Under the pieces are notes generated by a model. That model made no database searches, was not told where the DNA came from, and saw only the letters and a program-made list of their open reading frames with translations. From contig NZ_BPRC01000025.1 of assembly GCF_022179725.1 (NCBI RefSeq), forward strand, positions 1 through 59,284: a stretch of DNA of 59,284 bases, read 5' to 3'. Both the position numbers and the translations under genes were made by a program. Of the stretch, positions 1 through 8,350 are shown one piece after another; within the stretch, counting starts at the first letter, position 1, and the number at the start of each line of letters is the position of its first letter. The stretch is from Methylorubrum aminovorans. GTDB lineage: Bacteria > Pseudomonadota > Alphaproteobacteria > Rhizobiales > Beijerinckiaceae.

Positions 1-17
1 GACAGGGCTGAAGGCAT
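1..17 (-). CDS. IS630-family transposase, N-terminal 5 codons only
   Basis: Only MPSAL is visible, starting at an ATG (minus strand, 17-15) behind a GGAGG ribosome site. MPSALS is, as I recall it, the start of many IS630 transposases in Methylobacterium. Everything downstream is outside the window, so intactness cannot be judged. Confidence 0.55.
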
Positions 18-106
18 GGCATCCTCCATCACAAGCCCACCCAGTGAATCACACGCCAGCCAGATCGCCTACCCCAAGTGATTCAACCCGCTAGGGCACG
101 GCTCTA
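1..106 (-). mobile_element. IS630-family element, 5' end (partial, runs off left edge)
   Basis: Read on the minus strand from 106 leftwards, an end sequence beginning GAGCCGTGCCCTAGCGGGTT leads into a GGAGG ribosome site and an ATG at 17. The terminal sequence matches, with a few mismatches, the end of the element at 59175, as inverted repeats of one element type should. A TA dinucleotide, the IS630 target, sits at the junction (105-106). The element lies to the left of this point and its insertion removed the 5' part of the small gene that resumes at 110. The IS630 assignment rests on the end sequence, TA target and the transposase starts and ends, from family knowledge. Confidence 0.75.
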
Positions 107-109
107 GCC

Positions 110-283
110 GGGAAGCTCGACGACCGGGCCGAACTCGCCGAGGGCTACGTGCTCGACCTGGCTGAGGCCGTGAAGGCAAACGCGTTCGCCACCGCCGTTC
201 AGCGCGACAAGACGAGCATGCCGGGCGCGCGGCCGAATGCGGCGCGGACCGCGATCCTGCTGGCGCGGGCGCGGAAGGTGTGA
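110..283 (+). pseudogene. 5'-truncated paralog of the 85-aa protein at 14675
   Basis: The open frame ends in PNAARTAILLARARKV and also contains EGYVLDLAEAVK. This parallels DGYSLDLAAAVA and SAVRTAILLARA at the end of the intact 85-aa protein at 14675-14932. The first third is missing because the frame meets the IS630 end at 107. The function of the family is unknown to me. The copy is probably not expressed as a full protein. The two copies sit at the same relative place beside two prophage-like units. Confidence 0.7.
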
Positions 284-489
284 ACGCGCCGGATCACGTC
301 ATCGAGGACGGCGGTGCCAGCGGCTTCGTCGTGCAGGCTGGCGGGCCCGTCTCGGCGGACATCGAGCGCCCAGGTCTCTGGATTGCCCCTGATCAGCACG
401 GCAGTTTGATGGGCAGGCACCGTAGCCGAAAGGATGGCGCCGAGTTCCTGGCGTCTTGGTTCATTGCGGAGGAGCCGGAGAGGTCATAA
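280..489 (+). CDS. Hypothetical 69-aa protein
   Basis: A GTG start overlaps the stop of the preceding fragment (GTGA), which would fit translational coupling. The product has a moderately acidic N-terminal half and a C-terminal stretch DGAEFLASWFIAEEPE; no family is recognised. A competing minus-strand frame (199-420) covers part of it, so this call is weak. The stretch 490-752 shows no convincing gene. Confidence 0.3.
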   Translation: MNAPDHVIEDGGASGFVVQAGGPVSADIERPGLWIAPDQHGSLMGRHRSRKDGAEFLASWFIAEEPERS

Positions 490-752
490 AGAACCGTACC
501 GTCGCCGACTTAATCGCTGACGGCAAGACTACGAAGCCGCTGTTCACCGTGGCGTTGGGATGCGAGCACAAAGTGCTCCTCAAGCTGGCACCATCTAGCG
601 CGTGCTCGGCGAGTTGTCCCGGCTATGCCGCTCCGCGGCGGGAGACGGGAGGCTGCCTGCTTGCCGAAACTGGCGGTCCTTCCATCTTTCGCAAACTATC
701 TCCAATCCACTCGGCTCCTCCAAAGAGGAGGCGATCTCGGGAGTCGTGATGG

Positions 753-2561
753 ATGAAGCGGTCACTTCTCACCCTTTCGGCGCTGCTCGTCCTGCCGTGG
801 GTTCTACACGTAGAGGCAATCGCACTGCAGCCAGGCGATGGCTCCGCCTTCGATGTTACAGTGCCATTCAGTGGTGCTCAGCCGTACAATCTCGCTGAAC
901 GGTCCCGCGATGAAGTGAACGTTATGGCCTTTATCCCACCGAGCATACGAGGAGCGGTGCGGGCAGGAACGAACAAGGCTGACCTCACACCTTATATCCG
1001 GGCAGCAGCAGCGACTGGTCGAACAATCCGGTTTCCAGATGGGGCTTATCGCGTCTGCAACTCGATCCCTCTGAGTAACGGGCAGCGGCTGTTAGGGAAT
1101 GGAGTTGCGAGTACACGATTCGATATCGACACCTGCTTCGAGGCAACGGCGAGGGCTGTGATCGACGTTGCATTCGGAGACAGTTCTGGTCTCGACGGGT
1201 TTGAAATCCGCTTCATGCAACCGGAGCGTCCGGGCGGTAGAGACGCAATCATCAAATACCCACCAGCGGTTGATTTCAGCGTCGCGACTCGATTCAAAAT
1301 TGGCACACTTCGAGTCTCGGGCGCATGGAATGGCCTACGGGCAGTCGGAAACGCTGGAGGCTTTTCGGCTGATCTCCTGGAAATCGGTGCGTATCGTCAG
1401 GGAATCATCTTAGATGGCCTGCTCGACTTTGCTCACGTCAATTCGTTGCACTGTTGGCCTTTTGGATTGCATACTGATACGCAAAGAGAAATCTACTACG
1501 ATAAAACAACAATTTGCGCCGAATTTGGTGCAATTGATGGACTTGATATTGAAAGTTTAAATGCCTTTGCTTCCTCGGTCTACTCAAATCGAAATGGAAA
1601 TAGCGGTGCCGCGAGGCAGATCGGAATGATGCAACTCGATGGTGATGGCGCGAGGATCAAGAACGACGGCGGCGATTTTCAGTTCGGGATGATTTCCTCG
1701 ACAAAAGGCGTCTCGCCCGATCCAATACCCGTACTTTGGAACACTAGTGGCACCATCACGATTGGGAGCCTGCATCTTTGGGGAGCTTCCACTAAGTCAT
1801 ACGTCATCAACACTGCTGGGACACTAGTGGTCAATGGCGGATCTTTCGAGCACATTGGTGACTCGCCGGCTCTGCAAGTGACCGGCGGGACTGCGATCGT
1901 GACCGGTGTTCGCCTCTCCCCTCTACAAGGGTCAACCCGCACACAGCCATATCTCCTTGCGAACAAGGGCGGGTGTCTGATTGCAATAGCTAACACGGTG
2001 ACGACCGCTGGTTCTGGTGATCTCGTCTCTCTAGAGTCGGACGACGCTTGTCATACAGTCACCGAGAACGACTTCGGGACCTGGGGTTACCGGCTGCCAC
2101 CAGGTGCCCACCTTGGAGAGTACGGGCCGAACAAAGTCGCAGCGTTTACTTGGATGCCGACACCAACTTTCGACAAGGCAAATGGAACTTTTGCAGCAAG
2201 CAAATACCTCATTCGTCAAAGCTTTTATAGCTATGATCGCGGAGAGATAAGGTATTCTTACCGTGTTGTGTTTCAGAGCGGCCCCTATTCTGGCGCTTCT
2301 GGAAAATTTGTTTTGGTTGGACTTCCATTTACCTCTCAATCAATCGATCAGTATCCTGGAATTGGGGGAGAATTCTCTGGGTTCAATCTGCTCGGCAGCG
2401 CAGCCTTCGCAACGCCAATCGTTTCGGCTAACCCGAACCATCCAGGCGTATATTACTCGTTGGGCGGTGGTCCGGGTTCCTCCCACCTTAATGTCGCTAA
2501 CGTGCCAACAGCAATAGGTTTGCGGGCTTTAAGTGGCGCTGGCTCCATCCCATTGCGCTAA
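753..2561 (+). CDS. Secreted right-handed beta-helix (pectate-lyase-3-like) protein with tailspike-type C-terminus
   Basis: 602 aa. Residues 1-23 form a Sec-type signal peptide (KRS, then a leucine-rich core). Residues about 60-120 resemble the Pectate_lyase_3/depolymerase entry region (DLTPYIRAAAATGRTIRFPD), followed by a long beta-helix-like middle with repeated short hydrophobic strands. The last 170 residues form a separate domain (GEYGPNKVAAFTWMPTPTF... ending AGSGSIPLR-like) found again in the remnant at 8351-8984. Likely role, by inference: binds or cleaves a cell-surface polysaccharide, or derives from a phage spike. A signal peptide is unusual for a virion spike, so it may be exported. 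The start ATG has GGGAG about 9 nt upstream. Confidence 0.7.
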   Translation: MKRSLLTLSALLVLPWVLHVEAIALQPGDGSAFDVTVPFSGAQPYNLAERSRDEVNVMAFIPPSIRGAVRAGTNKADLTPYIRAAAATGRTIRFPDGAYRVCNSIPLSNGQRLLGNGVASTRFDIDTCFEATARAVIDVAFGDSSGLDGFEIRFMQPERPGGRDAIIKYPPAVDFSVATRFKIGTLRVSGAWNGLRAVGNAGGFSADLLEIGAYRQGIILDGLLDFAHVNSLHCWPFGLHTDTQREIYYDKTTICAEFGAIDGLDIESLNAFASSVYSNRNGNSGAARQIGMMQLDGDGARIKNDGGDFQFGMISSTKGVSPDPIPVLWNTSGTITIGSLHLWGASTKSYVINTAGTLVVNGGSFEHIGDSPALQVTGGTAIVTGVRLSPLQGSTRTQPYLLANKGGCLIAIANTVTTAGSGDLVSLESDDACHTVTENDFGTWGYRLPPGAHLGEYGPNKVAAFTWMPTPTFDKANGTFAASKYLIRQSFYSYDRGEIRYSYRVVFQSGPYSGASGKFVLVGLPFTSQSIDQYPGIGGEFSGFNLLGSAAFATPIVSANPNHPGVYYSLGGGPGSSHLNVANVPTAIGLRALSGAGSIPLR

Positions 2562-2732
2562 TTTCGGCTCATTTAGCACAATGCGAGCACGGCGACTTTC
2601 TTCGAGTCTGCGCTAAGACGAGTTGGTCCGCTCTCGGCAGATGAGGGCGCGACCTTATATTGTGAAAGCAAGGTAGAGCTCGGCGCGACGCTCATGGCGT
2701 TTGGCAAATCATTGGAAGTGAGCCGGTCACGC

Positions 2733-2746
2733 TAGAGGCTGTTATG
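2733..2746 (+). repeat. Solo IS427-type terminal inverted repeat
   Basis: TA followed by GAGGCTGTTATG is identical to the left end of the IS5/IS427-type element at 10155-10168, with the same CTAG context. No transposase follows it here, so it is an orphan IS end left by deletion, or a chance target-like sequence. The rest of the 2562-3040 interval holds one microprotein frame (2752-2916) and nothing else I can support. Confidence 0.6.
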
Positions 2747-2751
2747 TGGAC

Positions 2752-2916
2752 ATGGGCAGGATACCTGATCCAGGCGCCGCCCGAGGGCTCAGCCCGGACG
2801 AGGCGGCCGTGCGGGAGATCTGTGAGGCCGTTGGGCGGAATGCTGCGGCGACCAGCGTCAGCGATGACGACCGCATGGCCGAGGTGCGGAAGCGGATGCT
2901 CGCGGCGGCGAAGTAG
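2752..2916 (+). CDS. 54-aa microprotein of the SDDDRMAEVRKRM family
   Basis: The frame starts MGRIPDPGAARGL and ends SDDDRMAEVRKRMLAAAK. The C-terminal helix-like block recurs at 17062-17163 (NDDDRMAEARKRMLAAVL) and in weaker form near 17523 (ASDDERLDEVRRRLIAVA). Conservation of the protein block, although the upstream parts have diverged, supports coding. The block is short, charged and amphipathic; no known function. It lies in the cargo area beside a decayed lysis cassette, mirroring the second copy. Its ATG lies only 6 nt after the orphan IS end, so its natural promoter or start may have been lost. Confidence 0.55.
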   Translation: MGRIPDPGAARGLSPDEAAVREICEAVGRNAAATSVSDDDRMAEVRKRMLAAAK

Positions 2917-3040
2917 CCAGACGTCAGCGGCGTCGATGATTGCTCGCGGTCATGTCGACAGCAGCAGCACTCCCGCCTCCCCCTTAATGCTCGATAGCAC
3001 CTCGATTCCGTCGCTATTGTAGCCGACGAGGTGGGCTCAA

Positions 3041-3856
3041 TTGCCCGCTGCGATGGACACCATGAGAGACGCTCCCCACTCCACGCGCCCTATGCCGAGT
3101 TACATAGACGTCTACCTGCGTGTCCTCAGCGCTCTGATGCTGCGCGATATGCGCAGCCGCTTCGGTGGAAGCTACTGGGGCTATCTGGTTCAAGTGCTGT
3201 GGCCCTGCGTGCATCTCGGGATCATCGTCGGGGCGATGGCTTTTCGCGGCATGAAGCAGCCAATTCTCGATAGCCCCATGCTGTTCGTCGCGACGGGCGC
3301 ATTGCCTGCACTCGCGTTTCAATACGTCTCGCGCGAGGTGATGAAAGGCTATTTAGTCCATAAGCCTTTGACTTATTTCCCGCAAGTAAAAAAGTTCGAC
3401 ACTGTAGTCGCTCGAATACTCGTTGAAATAGTTAATGCATTTCTGGGATTGATGCTTGTTATGGCGACACTTATTTGCTTCGGTGTAGATCCTGTCCCGG
3501 TCGATATATTCCAATCTGTTACCGGCTATTTGGCGGCGATTGGCCTGGGTATCGGCATTGGGTTTATAAATGTTGGCATTGTCTCGATCTTTCCGGGCTG
3601 GGCCCTCGGCTATGTGTTGATAACAATTTTGCTTTACCTTTCGAGCGGCGTGTATTTCCTCGCCTGCTACATGCCGCAGGAGATCTATTATTATATGCAG
3701 TGGAATCCCGTCACGCAGATTATCGATTGGGTTCGTCTTGGCTACGAGCCCATGATACCTGCCCAGGTAGGCTACCTTTATGTCTTTATGTGGATATTCG
3801 GATCTCTAACCGTCGGACTAATAATGGAGCGCTTCGTCGTTCGAGCACAACAATAG
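3041..3856 (+). CDS. ABC-2 type polysaccharide export permease (KpsM/Wzm-like)
   Basis: 271 aa with about six hydrophobic segments. The cytoplasmic N-terminal part (LRDMRSRFGGSYWGYLVQV) is typical of KpsM/Wzm permeases that export capsule or O-antigen through the inner membrane with an ATPase partner. The last periplasmic region (NPVTQIIDWVRLGYEPM) is also characteristic. No ATPase (KpsT/Wzt) gene lies in the window, so it would need a partner encoded elsewhere. A TTG start at 3041 sits 5-7 nt behind GAGGTGG. ATG codons at 3053 or 3062 are possible alternatives. Lower GC than the phage structural genes. Confidence 0.85.
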   Translation: MPAAMDTMRDAPHSTRPMPSYIDVYLRVLSALMLRDMRSRFGGSYWGYLVQVLWPCVHLGIIVGAMAFRGMKQPILDSPMLFVATGALPALAFQYVSREVMKGYLVHKPLTYFPQVKKFDTVVARILVEIVNAFLGLMLVMATLICFGVDPVPVDIFQSVTGYLAAIGLGIGIGFINVGIVSIFPGWALGYVLITILLYLSSGVYFLACYMPQEIYYYMQWNPVTQIIDWVRLGYEPMIPAQVGYLYVFMWIFGSLTVGLIMERFVVRAQQ

Positions 3857-3871
3857 TCTCAGCAGCAATAA

Positions 3872-4120
3872 ATGCCTAGCCTTCATCCTGCAATATTAGC
3901 GATCGTCATAACCGTTGATCTCTGGTGCTGGATGTCAGCATTCCTTTATGCACGTGCCGGTCGAACATACCGCGCCTTGATCTATCTGTGGATTGCGGGC
4001 GTGCCGTTCCTTATCGCTGCAAGCTGGGCAAATGCCGATCAGGCGGCTAGGCGGTTGGAGGTGAATAAACAGCGCGAGTTGGCAGAGCGGCAGAAGTTCG
4101 CGCCCCCGTCAGACCGCTAG
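3872..4120 (+). CDS. Small two-helix membrane protein
   Basis: 82 aa with two hydrophobic segments (about residues 7-27 and 37-53) and a charged C-terminal tail (RRLEVNKQRELAERQK). It starts 15 nt after the permease stop and could be co-transcribed with it. No family recognised; an accessory to the permease or an unrelated small inner-membrane protein is equally possible. Confidence 0.6.
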   Translation: MPSLHPAILAIVITVDLWCWMSAFLYARAGRTYRALIYLWIAGVPFLIAASWANADQAARRLEVNKQRELAERQKFAPPSDR

Positions 4121-4146
4121 GCCAATCTTGTCAGACTGCGCGCACG

Positions 4147-4176
4147 AAAATAGCCCCGAGGCCGAAGCCCCGAGGC
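4147..4176 (-). terminator. Rho-independent terminator, minus strand
   Basis: On the minus strand, GCCTCGGGGC-TTCG-GCCTCGGGGC forms a 10-bp stem (two G-U pairs) with a UUCG tetraloop, followed by TATTTT. It lies 20-50 nt after the stop of the minus-strand gene at 4199-4555 and ends the left lysis operon. Confidence 0.85.
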
Positions 4177-4198
4177 GGTATGTGGATAGCGGGGAGGA

Positions 4199-4555
4199 TC
4201 AGGAAGGCGAGCGGCCCGTGATCGCCTTGAGCATGGTCTGGCGCGTCTCCTTCATCTCGTCGCGCACCGAGGATACCAGGTCGTCGATGCGTCGCTCGAG
4301 GCGGGTGATGACGTCGCCGGTCACGTAGGTCCGCGCGACCTCGACCTTGAAGTTGTGTAGGGCTTTGGTCTGGGCGGCGATCTGGATCTTCACCGCCGCC
4401 ATGTCGATCGTCAGCGGGGACACCGCGTCCTTCGTGCCGGCACGCAGCTTGCCGATGACCCAATCCGCGTCCTTGCCGAGGGCGAATAGGAACGCGGCGA
4501 GCGCCACGACCTGCGCCCAGGTGATCGGGCCGGGCGAGAGGAACGAGGTGTCCAT
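4199..4555 (-). CDS. Lysis-cassette membrane-anchored protein
   Basis: 118 aa. One N-terminal hydrophobic segment (WAQVVALAAFLFALGK) is followed by a long charged helical region (RLERRIDDLVSSVRDEMKET). This is the arrangement of small phage membrane proteins beside holins. It starts 4 nt after the holin-like end of the upstream lysis pseudogene and is the last gene before a strong terminator. A spanin- or holin-accessory role is inference only. Confidence 0.65.
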   Translation of the reverse strand: MDTSFLSPGPITWAQVVALAAFLFALGKDADWVIGKLRAGTKDAVSPLTIDMAAVKIQIAAQTKALHNFKVEVARTYVTGDVITRLERRIDDLVSSVRDEMKETRQTMLKAITGRSPS

Positions 4556-4559
4556 GGCA

Positions 4560-5813
4560 TCAGGCTTTCAGCAGGCGGGCGGCGCCGGCGCGAACCAGCG
4601 TCGTGAGCGGCGAGGAGACGAAGAAGGCTGTCAGGATGGTGGCCTCGATCGGCACGTAGGCTGGGGGCAGGTCGTGTACCGGCCATCCGAGATCGAAGGT
4701 CGCCGAGGCGCACATCGCCCCGAAGTGGACGGCCGGCGGGATGCCGATACCGTAGATCAGCCCCTTGAAGGCGGGCGCGATGGCCGCTTTCGCTTGGTTG
4801 GCCGCGATCTCGGCCTGGACCACCTGCACCGCGACGTCGCGCTGGGTGTTCTGGCCATTCTCGATCCCCTTGAGGATCGGGGCCAGCACCGAGTTGCCGA
4901 ACACCTTGATCAGGCCGGAGCCGACGGCGCCGAGCGCGGAGCCGATCGGGTATCAGGTCGTAGAGCCCGGCGAGGCCGGTGCGGACCGCGCCACCGGTCG
5001 CCTGGACCCCGGAACGAAGAAGCCCGCCGGTGGGGGCGGGCTTGGCGGGGTCGTTAATTTTCGCGGCCACGATTGTGGGGGCAGAAATTAGCGTGGGACT
5101 TGGATGGGAGCCGGGCTCCATGCCCGCCGCCGTCATCGGCGCCAGCGGGTCGGGCGCCGGCTCACCCATGCCCGGCGACCAGGGCGTGTCCTTGATCTTC
5201 GACCACTTGGCGAAGGCCGCCGCGAGCTTGGTGTGATAGCCGTGCTTCGCGTGGCCGGCCTCGTTGGAGCCGCGGGCGAACCCCGCCCAATCGTGCCGGC
5301 GCAGCTCGTCGAGGCCGTTCGTGACGATGAAGCGGACCATTGCCGTGAGATGCTCGGCCTCGCCGCCGTTGCAGAACGCCAGCACCATCGCCTGCGGCGT
5401 CGCGTAGCCGGCGGGCCCGGTGGTTCTCGCCGAGGATCTGGCCCAGCCCCCAGGAGGAGGCCTTCAGCGCCGCCGTCTCGTTGATCGCCATCGCCTGCAT
5501 CAGGCGGGGATAGCTATCGGTCGGGTAGGCACCGGGCTTCCAGGACGCGTAGGCGAGGCCGAGCGAGGCCGCGCGGGTGCGTTCGGCACCCGAGAGATTG
5601 CGCCAGAGGACGTGCGGCTCGAACAGCATCTTCGGCCGCTTCAGCCGGTCGAAGCCGCCGCCGGACGACTCCACCTCCATCACGGCGTGGATCTCGTCCT
5701 CGCCGACGCCGATGGTGTGACCGATCCGGGGGAGGTCGTAATCCGTCAGCCGTGTTGCGGCGCAGACGAAGCCAGCGGCGCGCGAAAGCGCCTGCGTCGG
5801 GGGACGAGATCAT
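4560..5813 (-). pseudogene. Decayed muramidase-holin fusion (three frameshifts)
   Basis: Read piecewise: MISSPDAGAFAR, then (other frame) LTDYDLPRIGHTIGVGEDEI and VMEVESSGGGFDRLKRPKML, then VLAFCNGGEAEHLTAMVRFI and a C-terminal part with holin-like hydrophobic segments (GLIYGIGIPPAVHFGAMCAS). The first two parts match the N-acetylmuramidase (DUF3380) endolysin family with its catalytic-type Glu in MEVESSG. The last part resembles 3TM holins. Frame changes are needed near 5780, near 5425 (one extra C in a GGCCCG run) and near 4945. Either this lysis gene is dead or the assembly has errors. A proline-rich linker separates the two functional halves. Confidence 0.75.
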
Positions 5814-6033
5814 ATTCGACTCCGGTTTGTTCAGGAAGGCCGTTCGGCTCTTGGGGAGCGCTTATCCAAAAGGTCTATACTGGCAACACGTGGATCAATA
5901 CGCGTAGAGCCCGCCAATCTCGGACACTATATTTTCGAGACACGAAAGGCCCGAAGGGTTTTATCCCAACGAGCCTATCCACTTGGTAGAAACGGGTTTT
6001 GCCATCGCCCGCCTATTTAGAAACAGATCTGGC

Positions 6034-6942
6034 TTAGCCCAGAACGCGCTTCAACACCTCGACCGTGCGCTCGTCACTCGTCATCTCATAAGCACGGGCT
6101 TTGCCGTTTTCCGAGAGACGAAGGTAATCCTCGAATGAGATAGAGAGGAGCTTTTCGACCGCCTCTTCGACCGTGTCTGCAATTATCGAATTGTCGGGCA
6201 TTAGGAAAAACTCTCCCAATGTTTTCCCTTCGATAAACCGCTTAAGCGTGACGATAGGCGTTCCTAGCATCATGGACTCAAGGCACGCTAGCCCATAAGC
6301 CTCGTGATCTTTGAATTGTGCGGTAAAAAAATTCTCCACCATTATACGATTGGCCGTGGCATGGTCTACATAGCCGCCCGGAGCTTCTAATCCGTAGTTG
6401 ACGTAATGGTGTGGGTAGAGCCGCGCGAAAGCCGCAAAAACTTCTGATGCGATAGGCCATACATGCGGAGTGCTCACGAACGAGCTAATTGACTTTTTTG
6501 CATATGATGAGGCGTGATCCTTGGGCGTGATGTCGCTTATGTGCGGCTGCACAAAGTATAGCAACTTGTGCTCGACATAATGTGGGTAATTTTTAAATGT
6601 TTCAGTATCAGGACAAATCATCACGTCCGCAATCCCGTCCTCATATACCTGATACTGTTGAGCAACATTCAGGATCATCAAGTCGCCATGCTCGCGCGCG
6701 ACTCGCTTCAGCGACTCTTCTGCAGGCTTACACGTAATAAGCACGTATCCCGGCGGCCGAGAAAAATATTCACTCTCGCTGATAAGGGCGCTTCCAATCC
6801 CGTCGTTCGGCGCGTACCAATTGAAGCGCCCCCAGTCACTATCCGGGCTGAGAACCTCGAAACCTATTTTCTTGAAGTCCCTTACCAGGGCAGTTGTAGC
6901 AGGCGGATGATAGTTCTGAATGAGAATGGACTTGTTTCGCAT
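6034..6942 (-). CDS. Glycosyltransferase, GT4-like C-terminal domain
   Basis: 302 aa from MRNKSILIQNYHPP. The C-terminal motif EAYGLACLESMMLGTPIVT is the nucleotide-sugar-binding E-x7-E region of GT4-type (group 1) glycosyltransferases. The N-terminal half has Rossmann-like strands. It likely adds a sugar to a surface polysaccharide. A frame extension to 7029 exists, but the extra 29 residues (CVSGVNAAPSRNRIAR) look non-conserved. AT-richer than the phage genes, consistent with horizontal transfer. Transcribed opposite to the FkbM gene at 7206. Confidence 0.75.
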   Translation of the reverse strand: MRNKSILIQNYHPPATTALVRDFKKIGFEVLSPDSDWGRFNWYAPNDGIGSALISESEYFSRPPGYVLITCKPAEESLKRVAREHGDLMILNVAQQYQVYEDGIADVMICPDTETFKNYPHYVEHKLLYFVQPHISDITPKDHASSYAKKSISSFVSTPHVWPIASEVFAAFARLYPHHYVNYGLEAPGGYVDHATANRIMVENFFTAQFKDHEAYGLACLESMMLGTPIVTLKRFIEGKTLGEFFLMPDNSIIADTVEEAVEKLLSISFEDYLRLSENGKARAYEMTSDERTVEVLKRVLG

Positions 6943-7093
6943 CGGCCCGCCATTGATCCGCGCAATACGATTACGAGAAGGCGCCGCGTTAACGCCGGAG
7001 ACGCAATCGGGACCGGCAGGTAGCAACATTCAATCGTGGCGTCTAGTAGAAGCAATCAGCGGGTGGTATAATCACTGGACGACACCGGAACAT

Positions 7094-7103
7094 GGGGGGG
7101 GGG
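7094..7103 (+). repeat. G10 homopolymer upstream of the methyltransferase gene
   Basis: Ten consecutive G residues lie in the 176-bp gap between two divergently transcribed glycan genes, about 100 nt before the FkbM start. Tracts of this length can slip during replication and change promoter spacing. No other G tract of this length was seen in the window. Confidence 0.6.
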
Positions 7104-7205
7104 CTGCGAGGACGTACGGTGATTAGGGTCGCTAGCTACGATCACAACCCTCCGGACTAGAACTTGGCCTCCTCAACTCAAAAAGTCGACAAGAAAGAGG
7201 GCGTG

Positions 7206-8021
7206 ATGCTTCTCAAAATCGCAGGACAAGAGGTGGAGTTTTCGGGGAGCGACACCGATGATTATTTCAAATCGCTCCAGACCCACGCCAACAGCTTTGA
7301 TGATCTTATTCAGCTGGCGAGCCGCGTGCCGGCCGATGCTGTTATCTTTGATGTCGGGGCGAATATCGGTGTAAGCGCCGCCATAATGGCGTTGGTGAAA
7401 CCGGCTGCGAGAATTTTTGCTTTCGAGCCGTCACCTGCAAACATCGGCTTTTTGAGGCAGAACACTGCGCGGTTCCCTAACGTGACTGTCGTCGAGGCAG
7501 CCGCTTCTCACAAGCCAGGCACCCTCCATTTTCATATGTCCGACTACGGCGCTGGCTCGCACGTCGTGACCGAGAACCACATCACACTCGGGATGCCGGT
7601 GGTTGATGTTCCAGCCATTCGCCTCGACGACTATGCCAACGAGCACGCCTTGCGCCCGGCGCTCATCAAGCTCGACGTGGAGGGGCATGAACCGGAGGTT
7701 CTGGCTGGAGCTGGCCGCATCCTCTCCGAGGAGCGGCCATTCGTACACATGGAGTTCAACACGTGGACGCTCAACGCCTATGCCGGGCACAGTCCCGCTG
7801 CATTTGCGCAAGCACTCTGGCACGCGTTCGATGTTGAAGTGCATAACAACCCAAAACCTAATTCTCTTACATTTCTTCACGATCATTTCGTCAAAGATCA
7901 CTGCTTCGCCGATTTGATAATGAAGCCGAAGGCGGGTGTTCCGATGCCTACCTATGAGGAGATGTCGTTTTCACCCGCCGCGCGAGAGGCGATTAGCGCC
8001 GCGCGTCAGCTACCTCGCTGA
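7206..8021 (+). CDS. FkbM-family SAM-dependent methyltransferase
   Basis: 271 aa. Motif I is FDVGANIGVSAAIMA (about residues 45-60), followed by FAFEPSPANIGFLRQN and the FkbM-specific block LIKLDVEGHEPEVLAGA. Members O-methylate sugars of glycans and lipopolysaccharides or polyketides. The ATG at 7206 is preferred because AAAGAGG lies 5 nt upstream. A TTG at 7164 would extend the frame by 14 residues. It follows the opposite-strand glycosyltransferase and is followed after 9 nt by a small gene, so it forms part of the left surface-modification cargo. Confidence 0.88.
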   Translation: MLLKIAGQEVEFSGSDTDDYFKSLQTHANSFDDLIQLASRVPADAVIFDVGANIGVSAAIMALVKPAARIFAFEPSPANIGFLRQNTARFPNVTVVEAAASHKPGTLHFHMSDYGAGSHVVTENHITLGMPVVDVPAIRLDDYANEHALRPALIKLDVEGHEPEVLAGAGRILSEERPFVHMEFNTWTLNAYAGHSPAAFAQALWHAFDVEVHNNPKPNSLTFLHDHFVKDHCFADLIMKPKAGVPMPTYEEMSFSPAAREAISAARQLPR

Positions 8022-8030
8022 GGATCACCA

Positions 8031-8264
8031 ATGGCTCAAACCATTCACACCGGCTTCCCTGCTCGCGCATTGGGCCGAGGAGGGGCGCCATATAATGCCT
8101 CAGAGCCGAGCTTGTCGGCGAGCACGTCAAGGCCCGTGCTAGTCGTCGACCTGTCCAACTTCGCTCCGGTCCTGGACGGTCCGGTTAGTCCTCGCGAGCA
8201 GACGCAGACTTGGATCAACGAGCAGTCGGCTGCGGCCGGCTTTGGTCGACGGCATCCGAGTTGA
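8031..8264 (+). CDS. Hypothetical 77-aa protein, possibly truncated
   Basis: Starts 9 nt after the FkbM stop with GAGGA upstream, suggesting one transcript. It contains VVDLSNFAPVLDGPVSPREQ and WINEQSAAAGFG, which look like an N-terminal piece of a larger protein. No family recognised. The frame ends before a degraded interval leading into the beta-helix remnant. Confidence 0.45.
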   Translation: MAQTIHTGFPARALGRGGAPYNASEPSLSASTSRPVLVVDLSNFAPVLDGPVSPREQTQTWINEQSAAAGFGRRHPS

Positions 8265-8350
8265 GAGACGCGGGTCGAAGTATGCCTTTTTCAGGTCCGA
8301 GTCTTAGTCGCCAGTGCACGTGACGGCCCGGCGGATTGCCGCCCTGCCTA

